Shown in pieces: positions 1 to 8,686 of a DNA stretch of 64,000 nt. Each line of letters begins with the position of its first letter. Within the stretch, counting starts at the first letter, position 1. Source of the stretch: Nostoc desertorum CM1-VF14 (GTDB lineage: Bacteria > Cyanobacteriota > Cyanobacteriia > Cyanobacteriales > Nostocaceae). The notes below the pieces were generated by a model. It did not search any database. It was not told where the DNA came from and saw only the letters and a list, made by a program, of their open reading frames with translations. The stretch spans positions 62,001 through 126,000 of the forward strand of contig JAHHHR010000002.1 in the NCBI GenBank assembly GCA_019359245.1. Reading direction: 5' to 3'. The translations under genes and the position numbers were made by a program.

Positions 1-1
1 T

Positions 2-1081
<1,080 letters not shown>

Positions 1082-1110
1082 TTTGTAATTTGTCATCTGT
1101 CATTTGTCCT

Positions 1111-1146
1111 TTACCAATGCCCCATGCCCAATGCCCAATGCCCAAT
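1111..1146. repeat. 7-bp tandem repeat tract (CCCAATG type)
   Basis: Short run of CCCATGC/CCCAATG heptamers between serS and the protease gene. It belongs to the short tandemly repeated repetitive sequences common in heterocystous cyanobacteria. Similar tracts occur at 7565-7592, 22550-22690 and 50270-50335. Confidence 0.75.
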
Positions 1147-1191
1147 TAGAATGGAGATAACTATAGCTTAATATTTTCACTAATTTACTCT

Positions 1192-2295
1192 ATGTCAGTT
1201 TTAGCAGCGATCGCAGTTTTGGCTGTTTTAATCTTGGTACACGAGTTGGGACATTTTGTTGCAGCCCGTTCTCAAGGCATTCTCGTTAACCGTTTTTCTT
1301 TGGGTTTTGGCCCAGTTCTTTTGAAGTATCAAGGTTCACAAACCGAATATGCTGTCCGCGCCTTTCCCTTGGGCGGCTTTGTGGGCTTTCCCGATGATGA
1401 CCCCGATAGCGATGTTCCACCCAATGACCCAAATCTGCTGCGTAATCGTCCAATTTTAGACCGGGCGATCGTTATCAGTGCCGGAGTGATAGCAAATTTA
1501 ATATTTGCCTATTTGGTGCTGGTTCTACAATTAGGCATCGTCGGCATTCCCAAGGAATTCAACTATAAAGCTGGTGTCGTTGTCCAGCCTGTTAATCAAG
1601 AATCTGTTGCCTACCAAGCAGGAATTCGGGAAGGAGATATTATTCTGGCTGTTAACGGTCAAGAACTCCCGGCTTCTGACAAGTCAACTCCTTTGCTGAC
1701 AAAAGAAATTCAAACTCATCCAAATCAGCAAATCGAACTGAAAATTCAGCGTGAAAACCAACAACAATCCATAAAATTAACGCCAAAACAGGGAGCCGAT
1801 GGCAAAGGTTTAGTTGGTGTGGCGCTTAGTCCCAATGCTACAGCAATTTATCGCCGTCCTAATAGTCCTTTTGAAATTTTCGGTCTTGCTGCTAACAGGT
1901 TTCAACAATTATTTGTTGGGACACTGAGCGGTTTTGGACAGTTGATTACCAACTTTCAACAAACTGCTGGACAAGTTTCTGGCCCAGTTAATATTGTCAA
2001 AATTGGTGCAAAATTAGCTGAGGACAATACTGTAAATCTGTTGTCTTTTGCCGCAATTATCAGCATTAACTTGGCTATTATCAATATTTTGCCTTTGCCA
2101 GCCTTGGATGGCGGACAACTGGCTTTCTTGCTGATTGAAGGCTTGCGCGGCGGTAAGCCTGTTCCGGCTCGCATTCAAGAAGGTGTAATGCAAACTGGTT
2201 TAGTGTTACTCTTAGGGTTAGGAATTTTTCTGATAGTTAAAGAAACTACTCAATTAACTAGCCAATTGGAGTGGGTACAAAAATTGTTCCAGTGA
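1192..2295 (+). CDS. rseP: Site-2 intramembrane zinc metalloprotease, RseP/MetPDZ type
   Basis: M50-family intramembrane protease, 367 residues. In bacteria these enzymes cut transmembrane anti-sigma factors or other membrane proteins inside the inner or thylakoid membrane. The zinc-binding HELGH motif is near residues 17-21 in the first membrane segment. A second hydrophobic segment is near residues 90-115. A PDZ domain spans about 125-210 (AGIREGDIILAVNGQEL). The C-terminal motif NILPLPALDGGQL carries the third metal ligand and is followed by a last membrane helix. Start ATG at 1192 is the first in-frame start and leaves a normal short N-terminus. The gene ends in a GTGA overlap with nth, which suggests co-translation. 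The substrate cannot be read from the sequence. Confidence 0.93.
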   Translation: MSVLAAIAVLAVLILVHELGHFVAARSQGILVNRFSLGFGPVLLKYQGSQTEYAVRAFPLGGFVGFPDDDPDSDVPPNDPNLLRNRPILDRAIVISAGVIANLIFAYLVLVLQLGIVGIPKEFNYKAGVVVQPVNQESVAYQAGIREGDIILAVNGQELPASDKSTPLLTKEIQTHPNQQIELKIQRENQQQSIKLTPKQGADGKGLVGVALSPNATAIYRRPNSPFEIFGLAANRFQQLFVGTLSGFGQLITNFQQTAGQVSGPVNIVKIGAKLAEDNTVNLLSFAAIISINLAIINILPLPALDGGQLAFLLIEGLRGGKPVPARIQEGVMQTGLVLLLGLGIFLIVKETTQLTSQLEWVQKLFQ

Positions 2296-2960
2296 GCATT
2301 ACCCGCAAATCTTTATCTAAAAAGCAACGGGCGATAGAAGTTTTAGCTCGCCTGAAGCGTCTTTATCCAGATGCTACTTGCTCTTTGAACTACTCAACAC
2401 CAGTACAATTGTTGGTGGCAACTATTCTCTCTGCTCAGTGTACTGATGAACGGGTGAATAAAGTAACACCAGCTTTATTTGAGCGGTTTCCTGATGCTGC
2501 TAGTTTAGCGATCGCTGACTTGGTAGAATTAGAAAATTTGGTGCGTTCAACAGGGTTCTATCGCAATAAAGCCAAGAACATTCAAGCCGCCTGTCGGATG
2601 ATTGTTAATGAGTTTGATTCTGTTGTTCCCAACCAAATGGAACAGTTGTTAAAGCTTCCAGGTGTGGCGCGAAAGACAGCAAATGTAGTTCTGGGTCATG
2701 GTTACGGCATTAATGTTGGCGTAACGGTAGATACTCACGTCAAGCGTCTATGCGAACGCTTGGGTTTAACTGAGCATAAAGACCCTGTTCGGATTGAGCA
2801 AGATTTAATGGTTTTACTGCCGCAGCCTGATTGGGAAAATTGGTCAATTCGGCTGATTTATCATGGTCGTGCTATTTGTAAAGCACGCTCTCCCATTTGC
2901 GTTGCTTGTGAGCTTGCCGATTTATGTCCTGCTGCGAATAAGCCAGTGGTTGTAGGGTAA
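2292..2960 (+). CDS. nth: Endonuclease III
   Basis: DNA glycosylase/AP lyase that removes oxidised pyrimidines in base excision repair. The protein has the helix-hairpin-helix LPGVARKTANVVL with the catalytic lysine, the catalytic aspartate in VDTHVKRL, and the four cysteines of the [4Fe-4S] cluster at the C-terminus in the exact spacing C-x6-C-x2-C-x5-C (CKARSPICVACELADLC). I chose the GTG at 2292, which overlaps the protease stop in a GTGA; a GTG at 2271, seven codons earlier, is the alternative. Length about 222 residues, normal for the family. Operon-like coupling to the upstream protease is by position only. Confidence 0.96.
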   Translation: MSITRKSLSKKQRAIEVLARLKRLYPDATCSLNYSTPVQLLVATILSAQCTDERVNKVTPALFERFPDAASLAIADLVELENLVRSTGFYRNKAKNIQAACRMIVNEFDSVVPNQMEQLLKLPGVARKTANVVLGHGYGINVGVTVDTHVKRLCERLGLTEHKDPVRIEQDLMVLLPQPDWENWSIRLIYHGRAICKARSPICVACELADLCPAANKPVVVG

Positions 2961-3035
2961 GCAACACAAGTAATCCCAGAATTGATGGAGAAACTGTAGA
3001 ATAGAGAACGGTGTCTTTAAATAAGTTCGAGAATA

Positions 3036-3338
3036 ATGGCAAAAAAGAGCATGATTGAGCGCGAGAAAAAGCGCACTAGGTTGATAGAAAAGTATGCTGA
3101 CAAGCGGGAAGCTCTTTTGGAAGAGTTCAAAAGTGCAGCATCTCCTCTGGATAAGTTGGAAATCCACCGCAAGATTCAACAGCTACCCCGGAACAGTGCG
3201 CCCACCCGCCACCGCAACCGTTGTTGGTTGACTGGTCGTTCTAGAGGCGTTTACCGCGATTTTGGGTTGTCTCGGAACGTGCTGCGCGAATGGGCACATG
3301 AAGGTCTTTTGCCTGGAGTTGTTAAGTCTAGTTGGTAG
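3036..3338 (+). CDS. rpsN: 30S ribosomal protein S14
   Basis: Small-subunit ribosomal protein S14, 100 residues, which binds 16S rRNA in the head of the 30S subunit. It starts [13 protein letters not shown], carries the conserved block [19 protein letters not shown] and ends LPGVVKSSW. It is the longer form without the CXXC zinc ribbon, as usual in cyanobacteria, where rpsN stands alone outside the main ribosomal protein operon. The region upstream (2961-3035) is long enough for its own promoter. Confidence 0.98.
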   Translation: MAKKSMIEREKKRTRLIEKYADKREALLEEFKSAASPLDKLEIHRKIQQLPRNSAPTRHRNRCWLTGRSRGVYRDFGLSRNVLREWAHEGLLPGVVKSSW

Positions 3339-3393
3339 TCAACAGTCATTAGTCATTGGTAAATAACAAAGGACTAATGACAAATAACAAAAA

Positions 3394-3723
3394 TTATTGA
3401 CCACAACATTTATCAATTCCCAGACTCTCTAAGAGTAGATCGCTGACGGCGTTAGCGATCGCAAACTCTCCATAGAAGCTATTGGAAAAATCATACGACT
3501 GCATCTCTGTGACAATGGCAATTACCAGAGAACCAAGGTCGTTTTCTCCTTCCATCCGTTGACGCACAAAAATCTGTGCTGCTCGTTGGGCAATATTTTG
3601 GTTGACTGCTTCGGGGATAAATTCTGTATCTAGCCATCCTTGTAGGCGCTCTCGTAACCATTCACCTTCGAGCAAAGGGTTTTCAGGCGGGGGTAGGGTA
3701 ATGGGTGGAATTGGTTGAGTCAT
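3394..3723 (-). CDS. Conserved hypothetical cyanobacterial protein
   Basis: About 109 residues starting MTQPIPPITLPPPENPLLEG; an ATG five codons upstream (3738) is possible but gives an uncharacteristic MRLKK extension. The N-terminal 20 residues are proline-rich, and the rest is predicted helical with acidic patches (EGEWLRERLQGWLDTEFIPEA). The protein ends KCCGQ. There is no signal peptide or membrane segment. I do not recognise a domain of known function. It reads toward the convergent end of rpsN and lies head to head with aat, separated by about 100 bp. Confidence 0.7.
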   Translation of the reverse strand: MTQPIPPITLPPPENPLLEGEWLRERLQGWLDTEFIPEAVNQNIAQRAAQIFVRQRMEGENDLGSLVIAIVTEMQSYDFSNSFYGEFAIANAVSDLLLESLGIDKCCGQ

Positions 3724-3825
3724 CTTTTTTAAACGCAAAGGGACGCGGAGGGAAACGCAGAGGAACGCTGAGGTTGACTGTTAACATCAAATTGCGTTTC
3801 TCTGGTGTTTTTTTTATATTTATTT

Positions 3826-4401
3826 ATGGAATATGATATCGCCGCTATTGTTGAGGGTTATGCACAAGGCTATTTTCTCATGGCTGATGAACACGATCGC
3901 CTGAGTTGGTACGGAAGTTGCGATCGGACTTTTATTCCTTTGGATGAACGGTTTCGCTACCCCAAGTCTTTACAGCGTGTCCTGAATCAAGAGCGTTTTA
4001 GTGTGGCGATTAATCGGGACTTTCAAGCTGTGGTGGCTGGGTGTGCTGACAGAGACACAACTTGGATTTCACCGGAATTACAAAAGATTTACTGGCTACT
4101 TTACCAGAGTGGTTATGCTTTTAGTTTTGAAACTTGGCAGGGTGACGAATTAGCTGGGGGAATTTTAGGGATTGTTATTGGTGGGGCTTTTATTGGAGAG
4201 TCGATGTTTTACAGGATTCCTGAAGGCTCAAAGGTAGCGATGGTAAAGTTGGTGGAAAGATTGCGCCAGAGAAAATTTGTGTTTTTCGATGCCCAAATGA
4301 TGAATCCGCATTTGGAAAGATTTGGGGCTTATCAGGTTGAGGATGAAGAATATCAAGATTTACTTAAGCAAGCATTGCAATGTCGCTGTTTTTTACTATA
4401 A
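3826..4401 (+). CDS. aat: Leucyl/phenylalanyl-tRNA--protein transferase
   Basis: Transfers Leu or Phe from aminoacyl-tRNA to the N-terminus of proteins that begin with Arg or Lys, marking them for ClpS/ClpAP degradation (N-degron pathway). Family blocks visible: [50 protein letters not shown], the core [19 protein letters not shown], and [16 protein letters not shown]. About 191 residues, near the compact cyanobacterial size. I chose ATG at 3826 ([15 protein letters not shown]); a GTG at 3805 would add a hydrophobic FFLYLF stretch with no family support. A T-rich tract precedes the start. Confidence 0.95.
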   Translation: MEYDIAAIVEGYAQGYFLMADEHDRLSWYGSCDRTFIPLDERFRYPKSLQRVLNQERFSVAINRDFQAVVAGCADRDTTWISPELQKIYWLLYQSGYAFSFETWQGDELAGGILGIVIGGAFIGESMFYRIPEGSKVAMVKLVERLRQRKFVFFDAQMMNPHLERFGAYQVEDEEYQDLLKQALQCRCFLL

Positions 4402-4416
4402 AAATAAATGCATTTC

Positions 4417-4480
4417 TCATTCATCTGTAATAAGCGATAATGGGCTTAACTGTTTATTTATTGTTCATTAAGCCTTCATG
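4417..4480 (+). promoter_or_regulatory. Upstream element of brnTA, copy 1 of a duplicated leader
   Basis: About 64 bp ending at the brnT start codon. It is closely matched by 5153-5214 in front of the hicAB module; shared blocks are TCATTCAT, AATAAGCGATAAT, TTAACT and TATTGTTCATTAA followed by CTTCATG. The two copies differ by a 2-base gap and scattered substitutions. It probably carries the promoter and leader of the toxin-antitoxin genes. Confidence 0.65.
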
Positions 4481-4756
4481 CAGTTTGAATGGGACGAAAC
4501 AAAGAATCTTGAAAATATTCGTAAACATCGAATTGATTTTGCAGATGTCCCCGGAATGTTTAATAATTCCATGCTGATTGAGCTTGATGAGCGTTTTGAT
4601 TATGGCGAAGATCGCTGGATCGGAATCGGTTTTTTAGGCAACGGTGTAGCGGTTGTCGTTTGGACAGAACGGCAGAACAACATAGTCCGCATTATCTCAG
4701 CACGAAGGGCAAACCGATATGAGCGTCAACGACTTGAACAATACCTCACGTACTGA
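4478..4756 (+). CDS. brnT: BrnT family toxin
   Basis: Ribonuclease toxin of a type II toxin-antitoxin pair, 92 residues. The family pattern is clear: FEWDETKNLENIRKHRIDFADV at the N-terminus, then DYGEDRWIGIGFLGNGVAVVVWTER, and the conserved C-terminal block IVRIISARRANRYERQRLEQYL. BrnT folds like RelE and arrests growth by cutting RNA; BrnA binds and neutralises it. The antitoxin gene overlaps the last 38 bases. The toxin-first order is normal for brnTA. Autoregulation of the promoter by BrnA/BrnT is known for the family and inferred here. Confidence 0.93.
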   Translation: MQFEWDETKNLENIRKHRIDFADVPGMFNNSMLIELDERFDYGEDRWIGIGFLGNGVAVVVWTERQNNIVRIISARRANRYERQRLEQYLTY

Positions 4757-4997
4757 TTGGGCTGCATTAGAGGCGATGACGGATGAGGACATTGATTACT
4801 CAGACATCCCACCATTGAGCGATGAGTTTTTTGAAAATGCCACGCTGAGGATTCCCGCAACACGAGCTAGTGACCTGATTGAGTTAGATTCAGAAGTGAT
4901 AACGTGGTTTCGTAAACAAGGTGCAGAGTACAAAACACTGATTAACTCAGTTTTACGCCGTTACATTGAAAACAGTGGCGATCAAGGCGCAGGCTAA
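4719..4997 (+). CDS. brnA: BrnA family antitoxin
   Basis: Antitoxin partner of the preceding BrnT, 92 residues. The N-terminal half is acidic (TDEDIDYSDIPPLSDEFFENA) and fits the toxin-wrapping region. The C-terminal half has the ribbon-helix-helix-like DNA-binding segment typical of BrnA (LIELDSEVITWFRKQGAEYKTLINSVLRRYIE). The start ATG lies inside brnT (38-bp overlap, different frame), so the two are translated from one message. BrnA normally represses its own promoter, which would be the 4417-4480 element. Confidence 0.92.
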   Translation: MSVNDLNNTSRTDWAALEAMTDEDIDYSDIPPLSDEFFENATLRIPATRASDLIELDSEVITWFRKQGAEYKTLINSVLRRYIENSGDQGAG

Positions 4998-5044
4998 CAA
5001 TAATTTTACAGCGAACGCTCTACCTCTTACTTTTAAAATATAAG

Positions 5045-5072
5045 GTTGGGTAGAAGAATGGACTTACCCAAC
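5045..5072. terminator. Hairpin downstream of brnA
   Basis: Inverted repeat GTTGGGTA (5045-5052) / TACCCAAC (5065-5072) with a 12-nt loop, 48 bp after the brnA stop. There is no clear T-run, so it may be a dispersed palindrome rather than an intrinsic terminator. Confidence 0.4.
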
Positions 5073-5152
5073 ATATTCTTGCACTCACAATCTTAAACAT
5101 TCCAGCATGAGAAGTGCGATGTCTACGACGGGCTACGCCTACGCAGGATTTA

Positions 5153-5214
5153 TCATTCATTTGAAATAAGCGATAATAATTAACTATTTGTGTATTGTTC
5201 ATTAAAGCTTCATG
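5153..5214 (+). promoter_or_regulatory. Upstream element of hicAB, copy 2 of the duplicated leader
   Basis: Second copy of the element at 4417-4480. In copy 1 the terminal CTTCATG supplies the brnT start. Here the corresponding ATG (5212) opens only a 22-codon frame, and the hicA start lies 23 bases further on in another frame. This suggests that hicAB became joined to a leader that once belonged to a brnTA-like module. Confidence 0.6.
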
Positions 5215-5236
5215 ATTGTAATTGTAAACAAAATCC

Positions 5237-5461
5237 ATGCCCAGGAAAATTCGGGAATTAAAAGCTCAAATTGGGCGTGAAGGATTTGTTTATCTGCCTA
5301 AGCGTGGTAAAGGTAGTCATGAGCGTTGGCTACATCCTTTGCTCAAAAAAACACTAACAATTCCCGGTAAGGATGGAGACGATGTGCCAATCTACCTAGA
5401 AAAACAGTTAGCAAGTTTATTGACTGAACTCCAAGAGTTAAGGGAGGACAAGGATTTATGA
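5237..5461 (+). CDS. hicA: HicA-like toxin
   Basis: Small basic protein of 74 residues. It has the HicA double-stranded-RNA-binding fold signature: N-terminal helix KIRELKAQIGREGFVYLPKRG, then GKGSHERWLHP with the catalytic histidine, then TLTIPGKDGDDVPIYLEKQLASLLTEL. HicA toxins cleave mRNA and are neutralised by HicB. The stop overlaps the next gene in an ATGA, so toxin and antitoxin are translationally coupled. The GSH motif is intact, so the protein is predicted active. Confidence 0.9.
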   Translation: MPRKIRELKAQIGREGFVYLPKRGKGSHERWLHPLLKKTLTIPGKDGDDVPIYLEKQLASLLTELQELREDKDL

Positions 5462-5676
5462 ATCGATACAGTATGATTCTTCAATGGTCTGATGAAGATC
5501 AGCTTTTCCTAATCACGATTCCAGAGTTTGCTGATCGCGTTATTATGCCTTGCACTCATGGCAAAACCCGTGAGGAAGCTATTCATAATGGCGAAGAAGT
5601 GATTGAAATGTACTTGGAAGCTTGGCAAGTAGAAGGTGAATCTATTCCTGAACCTAGCACGCTGCAAATTGCCTGA
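5458..5676 (+). CDS. hicB: HicB family antitoxin
   Basis: Antitoxin of 72 residues with the partly degraded RNase H fold of HicB: YSMILQWSDEDQLFLITIPEFADRVIMPCTHGKTREEAIHNGEEVIEMYLEAW. It is coupled to hicA by a 4-base ATGA overlap. It lacks the C-terminal ribbon-helix-helix seen in some HicB proteins, so autorepression may be weak or absent. Together with brnTA this makes two adjacent toxin-antitoxin modules. Confidence 0.9.
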   Translation: MNRYSMILQWSDEDQLFLITIPEFADRVIMPCTHGKTREEAIHNGEEVIEMYLEAWQVEGESIPEPSTLQIA

Positions 5677-5735
5677 TTACGATATAAAGTGTTGATAGAA
5701 GTTACCGGAGATAAGCGATCGCACTTACAAATCCC

Positions 5736-6545
5736 TTACACTTTTTCTTCAGTAACTAATGTCAGACTAACCCATTCGCCTTTATCGTTATAGCTGCGAA
5801 TCATCCTCTGGCGCAGATTTGACTGGATTAACCAACCCGCTTCTAAGAATAACGGTTGACGTAATTGCACCTTGAGGGTAGAAGTTGCAGAAGCGCCATC
5901 AGGTAACAATAATACTTGTACCTGCTTTTCGGGATCTTGGTCAAAAAGAACGATGGAACCTTTGATAGTAGCAGTTGAGGTAATTGTACGTTCCCCAAAA
6001 GAGGTACTTTGAATTAATCGCCCAGCATCATCAAGTTCTATTTTCAAAGTTGTAGAGTAAATATCAGGCGAGCGCAAATCTCGATATATTGTTATTGCTT
6101 GACCTTGCCATTCACCCAACAAATCATTTATCTGCAAGGGTAGACGTTCTGTTGCTGGGGTTCCTGCTAAATGTTCTCGAATTAGAACTAATCTACTTAA
6201 CTGACTTGTCTTATCAAACAGTTGCACTAGACGCAAGCGCCGATTTTCATGAACAAAAGCAAGTTCTGCCCCAAATTCGGAAAATGGCCCTAGCTGAATT
6301 ACACCTTCAGAAAATGAACCATTTTCAAAAAAAAGTAGACCCCCTCCCACGGAACTATATTCTTTAACTAAATCATCTCGTCCCGAACGGCACAAAGTTA
6401 AACGCACTGTTTGGTTATTGTTCAAACCTTCTAGGGAAAGATGGCTAGGAGTATCGGTCAGAAGTGTACCTTCGGGAGAAAAGTTGGTAAATGAACCTTC
6501 CCATACACCGAGATTTTGCAGAAAACATTCCCATTGCGATTTCAT
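5736..6545 (-). CDS. DUF3598 family protein
   Basis: Protein of 269 residues typical of cyanobacteria and plastid lineages. The N-terminus WECFLQNLGVWEGSFTNFSPEGTLL is the family signature. The sequence has repeated beta-strand patterns and a second LLGEWQGQAITIY motif near residue 142 that mirrors the first, consistent with two lipocalin-like beta-barrel halves. No signal peptide or membrane segment. The function is not established. It lies downstream of ftsX on the same strand, about 60 bp away; a functional link is not evident. Confidence 0.85.
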   Translation of the reverse strand: MKSQWECFLQNLGVWEGSFTNFSPEGTLLTDTPSHLSLEGLNNNQTVRLTLCRSGRDDLVKEYSSVGGGLLFFENGSFSEGVIQLGPFSEFGAELAFVHENRRLRLVQLFDKTSQLSRLVLIREHLAGTPATERLPLQINDLLGEWQGQAITIYRDLRSPDIYSTTLKIELDDAGRLIQSTSFGERTITSTATIKGSIVLFDQDPEKQVQVLLLPDGASATSTLKVQLRQPLFLEAGWLIQSNLRQRMIRSYNDKGEWVSLTLVTEEKV

Positions 6546-6602
6546 AAGGTTTTGTCATTAGTCATTTGTCATTTGTCCTTTGCAATGCCCAATGATTAAT
6601 GA

Positions 6603-7505
6603 TTAACCTTTGGCAAAACGTCGGACAGCGAATAAGCTTCCTATTAATCCTACAGCTGCACCAAAGCTTAAGAGAATCAGGGGCAATAGTAATATTTCTC
6701 TTGGAGTAAGTTGCACCCCGTCGGTGATAGCTTGAATAAACTCAGGTTGATTAGCTAGCAACTTACCGAGAAACTGTTGAATTACAGAAATAAAACTCCA
6801 AGCGATCGCACCACCAACCAAACCAAAAGCAATTCCTTGTAAAATAAACGGCAGGTAAATCCAAACGGAAGTTGCTCCCACTAATTGCATAATTTCAATT
6901 TCTTGCCGTCGCGCCATGACAATCAGCCGAATTGTCGTGGTAGTCACTGCGATCGCTGTTAAAGTCAGAATAATCGTAATTGTTAAAGTAATCCAGTTCA
7001 GACCTTGGTGCAATTGGGCAATGCGTTTGACTGCTTCATCCACATACTGCACCGTTTCAACTCCTGTTAACTTAGCCAGTTGCGTTGCTAAAGTTGGTAC
7101 AACTTGAGAATTACGCGCTTTCACCTTCATCTCATCAACCAAAGGATTCTCACCTAGCTGCTGGGTAGCACCTTCAATATCAGAAATTCTCATTTCCTTA
7201 ACTAACTTAGTCCAAGCCTGCTCTTTGGTAATCGTTTGTATCGCCGCCACCTCTGGCATTTTTGCGATCAGTGGCTCAATGCTTTCGGCTTGCGTATCTG
7301 GTTCGAGATAAACTGAAACTTCTAGCTGGCTACCGAACTGATAAAGGAGTTTTTCAACTTGCCAAGAGGTTTGCAAACTCAAGCCAAATAAAAACAGTAA
7401 CACCGTAACAGTACTTACAGCTGCCCAATTCATCCAACCTCCCCGCAATAAACCGAGGAAAGTTTCTTTGAGCAGGTAGTCAAGTTTGGTGAAAGACTTA
7501 AACAT
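6603..7505 (-). CDS. ftsX: Cell division ABC-type permease FtsX
   Basis: Membrane subunit of the FtsEX complex, which couples ATP hydrolysis in the cytoplasm to activation of peptidoglycan hydrolases at the septum. About 300 residues. A cytoplasmic N-terminus with LLKETFLGLLRGGWMNWAAVSTV is followed by the first membrane helix (about 27-46). A periplasmic domain follows (about 50-165; VSVYLEPDTQAESIEPLIAKMPEV). Three further helices lie near 172-195, 218-240 and 270-292. The FtsX topology and length are normal. The gene stands without ftsE next to it in this window. Confidence 0.92.
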   Translation of the reverse strand: MFKSFTKLDYLLKETFLGLLRGGWMNWAAVSTVTVLLFLFGLSLQTSWQVEKLLYQFGSQLEVSVYLEPDTQAESIEPLIAKMPEVAAIQTITKEQAWTKLVKEMRISDIEGATQQLGENPLVDEMKVKARNSQVVPTLATQLAKLTGVETVQYVDEAVKRIAQLHQGLNWITLTITIILTLTAIAVTTTTIRLIVMARRQEIEIMQLVGATSVWIYLPFILQGIAFGLVGGAIAWSFISVIQQFLGKLLANQPEFIQAITDGVQLTPREILLLPLILLSFGAAVGLIGSLFAVRRFAKG

Positions 7506-7643
7506 AATTCGTAATTCGTAATGACGCTCGATGACTCGCTAACGCTACGCTAACGTAATTAATAATTCCCAATTCCTAATTCCCAATTCCCAGCTTGATA
7601 GAATTAGAGTAGTAAGAATTTTCACCACTAGCCATCAAGACTC

Positions 7644-8207
7644 ATGCCCTCTGAAATCGCTGTAGAGAAAAAAAAGTTAAAAAATCCACCTTTGGAGCTT
7701 CATTATTTAGGCGATCGCGTGCTGCGTCAAGCTGCAAAGCGAATTGCGAAAGTAGATAACGAACTTCGCCAGATGGTGCGCGAAATGCTGCAAACCATGT
7801 ACAGCAAAGATGGCATTGGTTTGGCTGCGCCCCAAGTGGGAATTCACAAACAACTAATTGTTATCGACCTGGAACCAGAAAATGCCGCTAATCAGCCCTT
7901 GGTGTTGATTAACCCCACTATCAAACAGGTAAGCCGCGACATCTCTGTTGCTGAAGAAGGATGCTTGAGCATTCCCAACGTATATCTAAACGTAAAGCGC
8001 CCCGAAGTCGTGGAAATCGCCTATAAAGACGAGTATGGTCGTCCCCGGACATTAAAGGCTAATGACTTGTTAGGACGCTGCATTCAGCACGAGATGGATC
8101 ACCTTAACGGCGTGGTATTTGTAGACCGTGTAGAAAACTCCTTGACTTTAGCCCAGGAGCTATCTAAGAATGGCTTCTCGTATCAAGCGGTGAAACCAAT
8201 AGTATAG
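7644..8207 (+). CDS. def: Peptide deformylase
   Basis: Metalloenzyme that removes the formyl group from the initiator methionine of new proteins. All three signature motifs are present: GIGLAAPQVG (motif 1), EEGCLSIP with the metal-binding cysteine (motif 2), and HEMDHLNG with the two histidines and catalytic glutamate (motif 3). 187 residues, with an N-terminal extension EIAVEKKKLKNPPLELHYLG common in cyanobacteria. Divergent from ftsX across 138 bp that contain a short repeat tract. A small membrane-protein gene follows 10 bp downstream. Confidence 0.97.
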   Translation: MPSEIAVEKKKLKNPPLELHYLGDRVLRQAAKRIAKVDNELRQMVREMLQTMYSKDGIGLAAPQVGIHKQLIVIDLEPENAANQPLVLINPTIKQVSRDISVAEEGCLSIPNVYLNVKRPEVVEIAYKDEYGRPRTLKANDLLGRCIQHEMDHLNGVVFVDRVENSLTLAQELSKNGFSYQAVKPIV

Positions 8208-8217
8208 GGGATTAGTA

Positions 8218-8421
8218 GTGTATTTAACTCCAAAAAGCGGTTTATTTCTGGGTGGTTCTTGTGTAAGTGCGATCGCAGCTGTCGGTTCTGTTTTTGAACT
8301 CAGCTACGGACGACCAGATTTTGGTTTCACAGCCACTGCGATTATCTTGGCATTGAGCATTCCACTCACAGGATTATTTTTCTTTGCCGCAGTGAAGGAC
8401 GCAAGGGCTAACATGAAATAA
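8218..8421 (+). CDS. Small two-helix membrane protein, conserved hypothetical
   Basis: 67 residues beginning at a GTG 10 bp after the def stop. Two hydrophobic segments are visible (about 8-26 and 37-58), separated by the polar ELSYGRPDFG turn. The C-terminus VKDARANMK is basic, pointing to a cytoplasmic tail. No known domain recognised. The tight spacing suggests co-transcription with def, and a strong inverted repeat follows. Confidence 0.7.
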   Translation: MYLTPKSGLFLGGSCVSAIAAVGSVFELSYGRPDFGFTATAIILALSIPLTGLFFFAAVKDARANMK

Positions 8422-8436
8422 GCATCAGGTATATAA

Positions 8437-8484
8437 AAAAGGTAAAAGGGTGAAACAAAGGTAAAGTTTATCCTTTTACCTTTT
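8437..8484 (+). terminator. Probable intrinsic terminator after def operon
   Basis: Perfect 13-bp inverted repeat AAAAGGTAAAAGG (8437-8449) / CCTTTTACCTTTT (8472-8484), loop 22 nt, followed by ATTTTTAT. It lies 16 bp after the small membrane protein. Confidence 0.65.
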
Positions 8485-8637
8485 ATTTTTATAAATGAAG
8501 GCAGGAGGCAGGAGGTAAAAGGCAAGAGGAAAACAGCGCTCTGTACTGAACTCTCGCAAGAAAACGGAAAGCTAACGCAACAGTAACTTCAAATAATTAC
8601 AGGGTCGAACCTCCTACTAATTTCATTTGCTCTTCTT

Positions 8638-8686
8638 GCCCCCTGCCCCCTGCCCCCTGCCTCCTACCTCCTGCCCCCTGCCCCCT
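8638..8686. repeat. 7-bp tandem repeat tract (CCCCCTG type)
   Basis: Run of CCCCCTG/CTCCTAC heptamers immediately after the stop codon of the WD40 gene on the minus strand. Typical short tandem repeat of heterocystous cyanobacteria. Confidence 0.8.
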
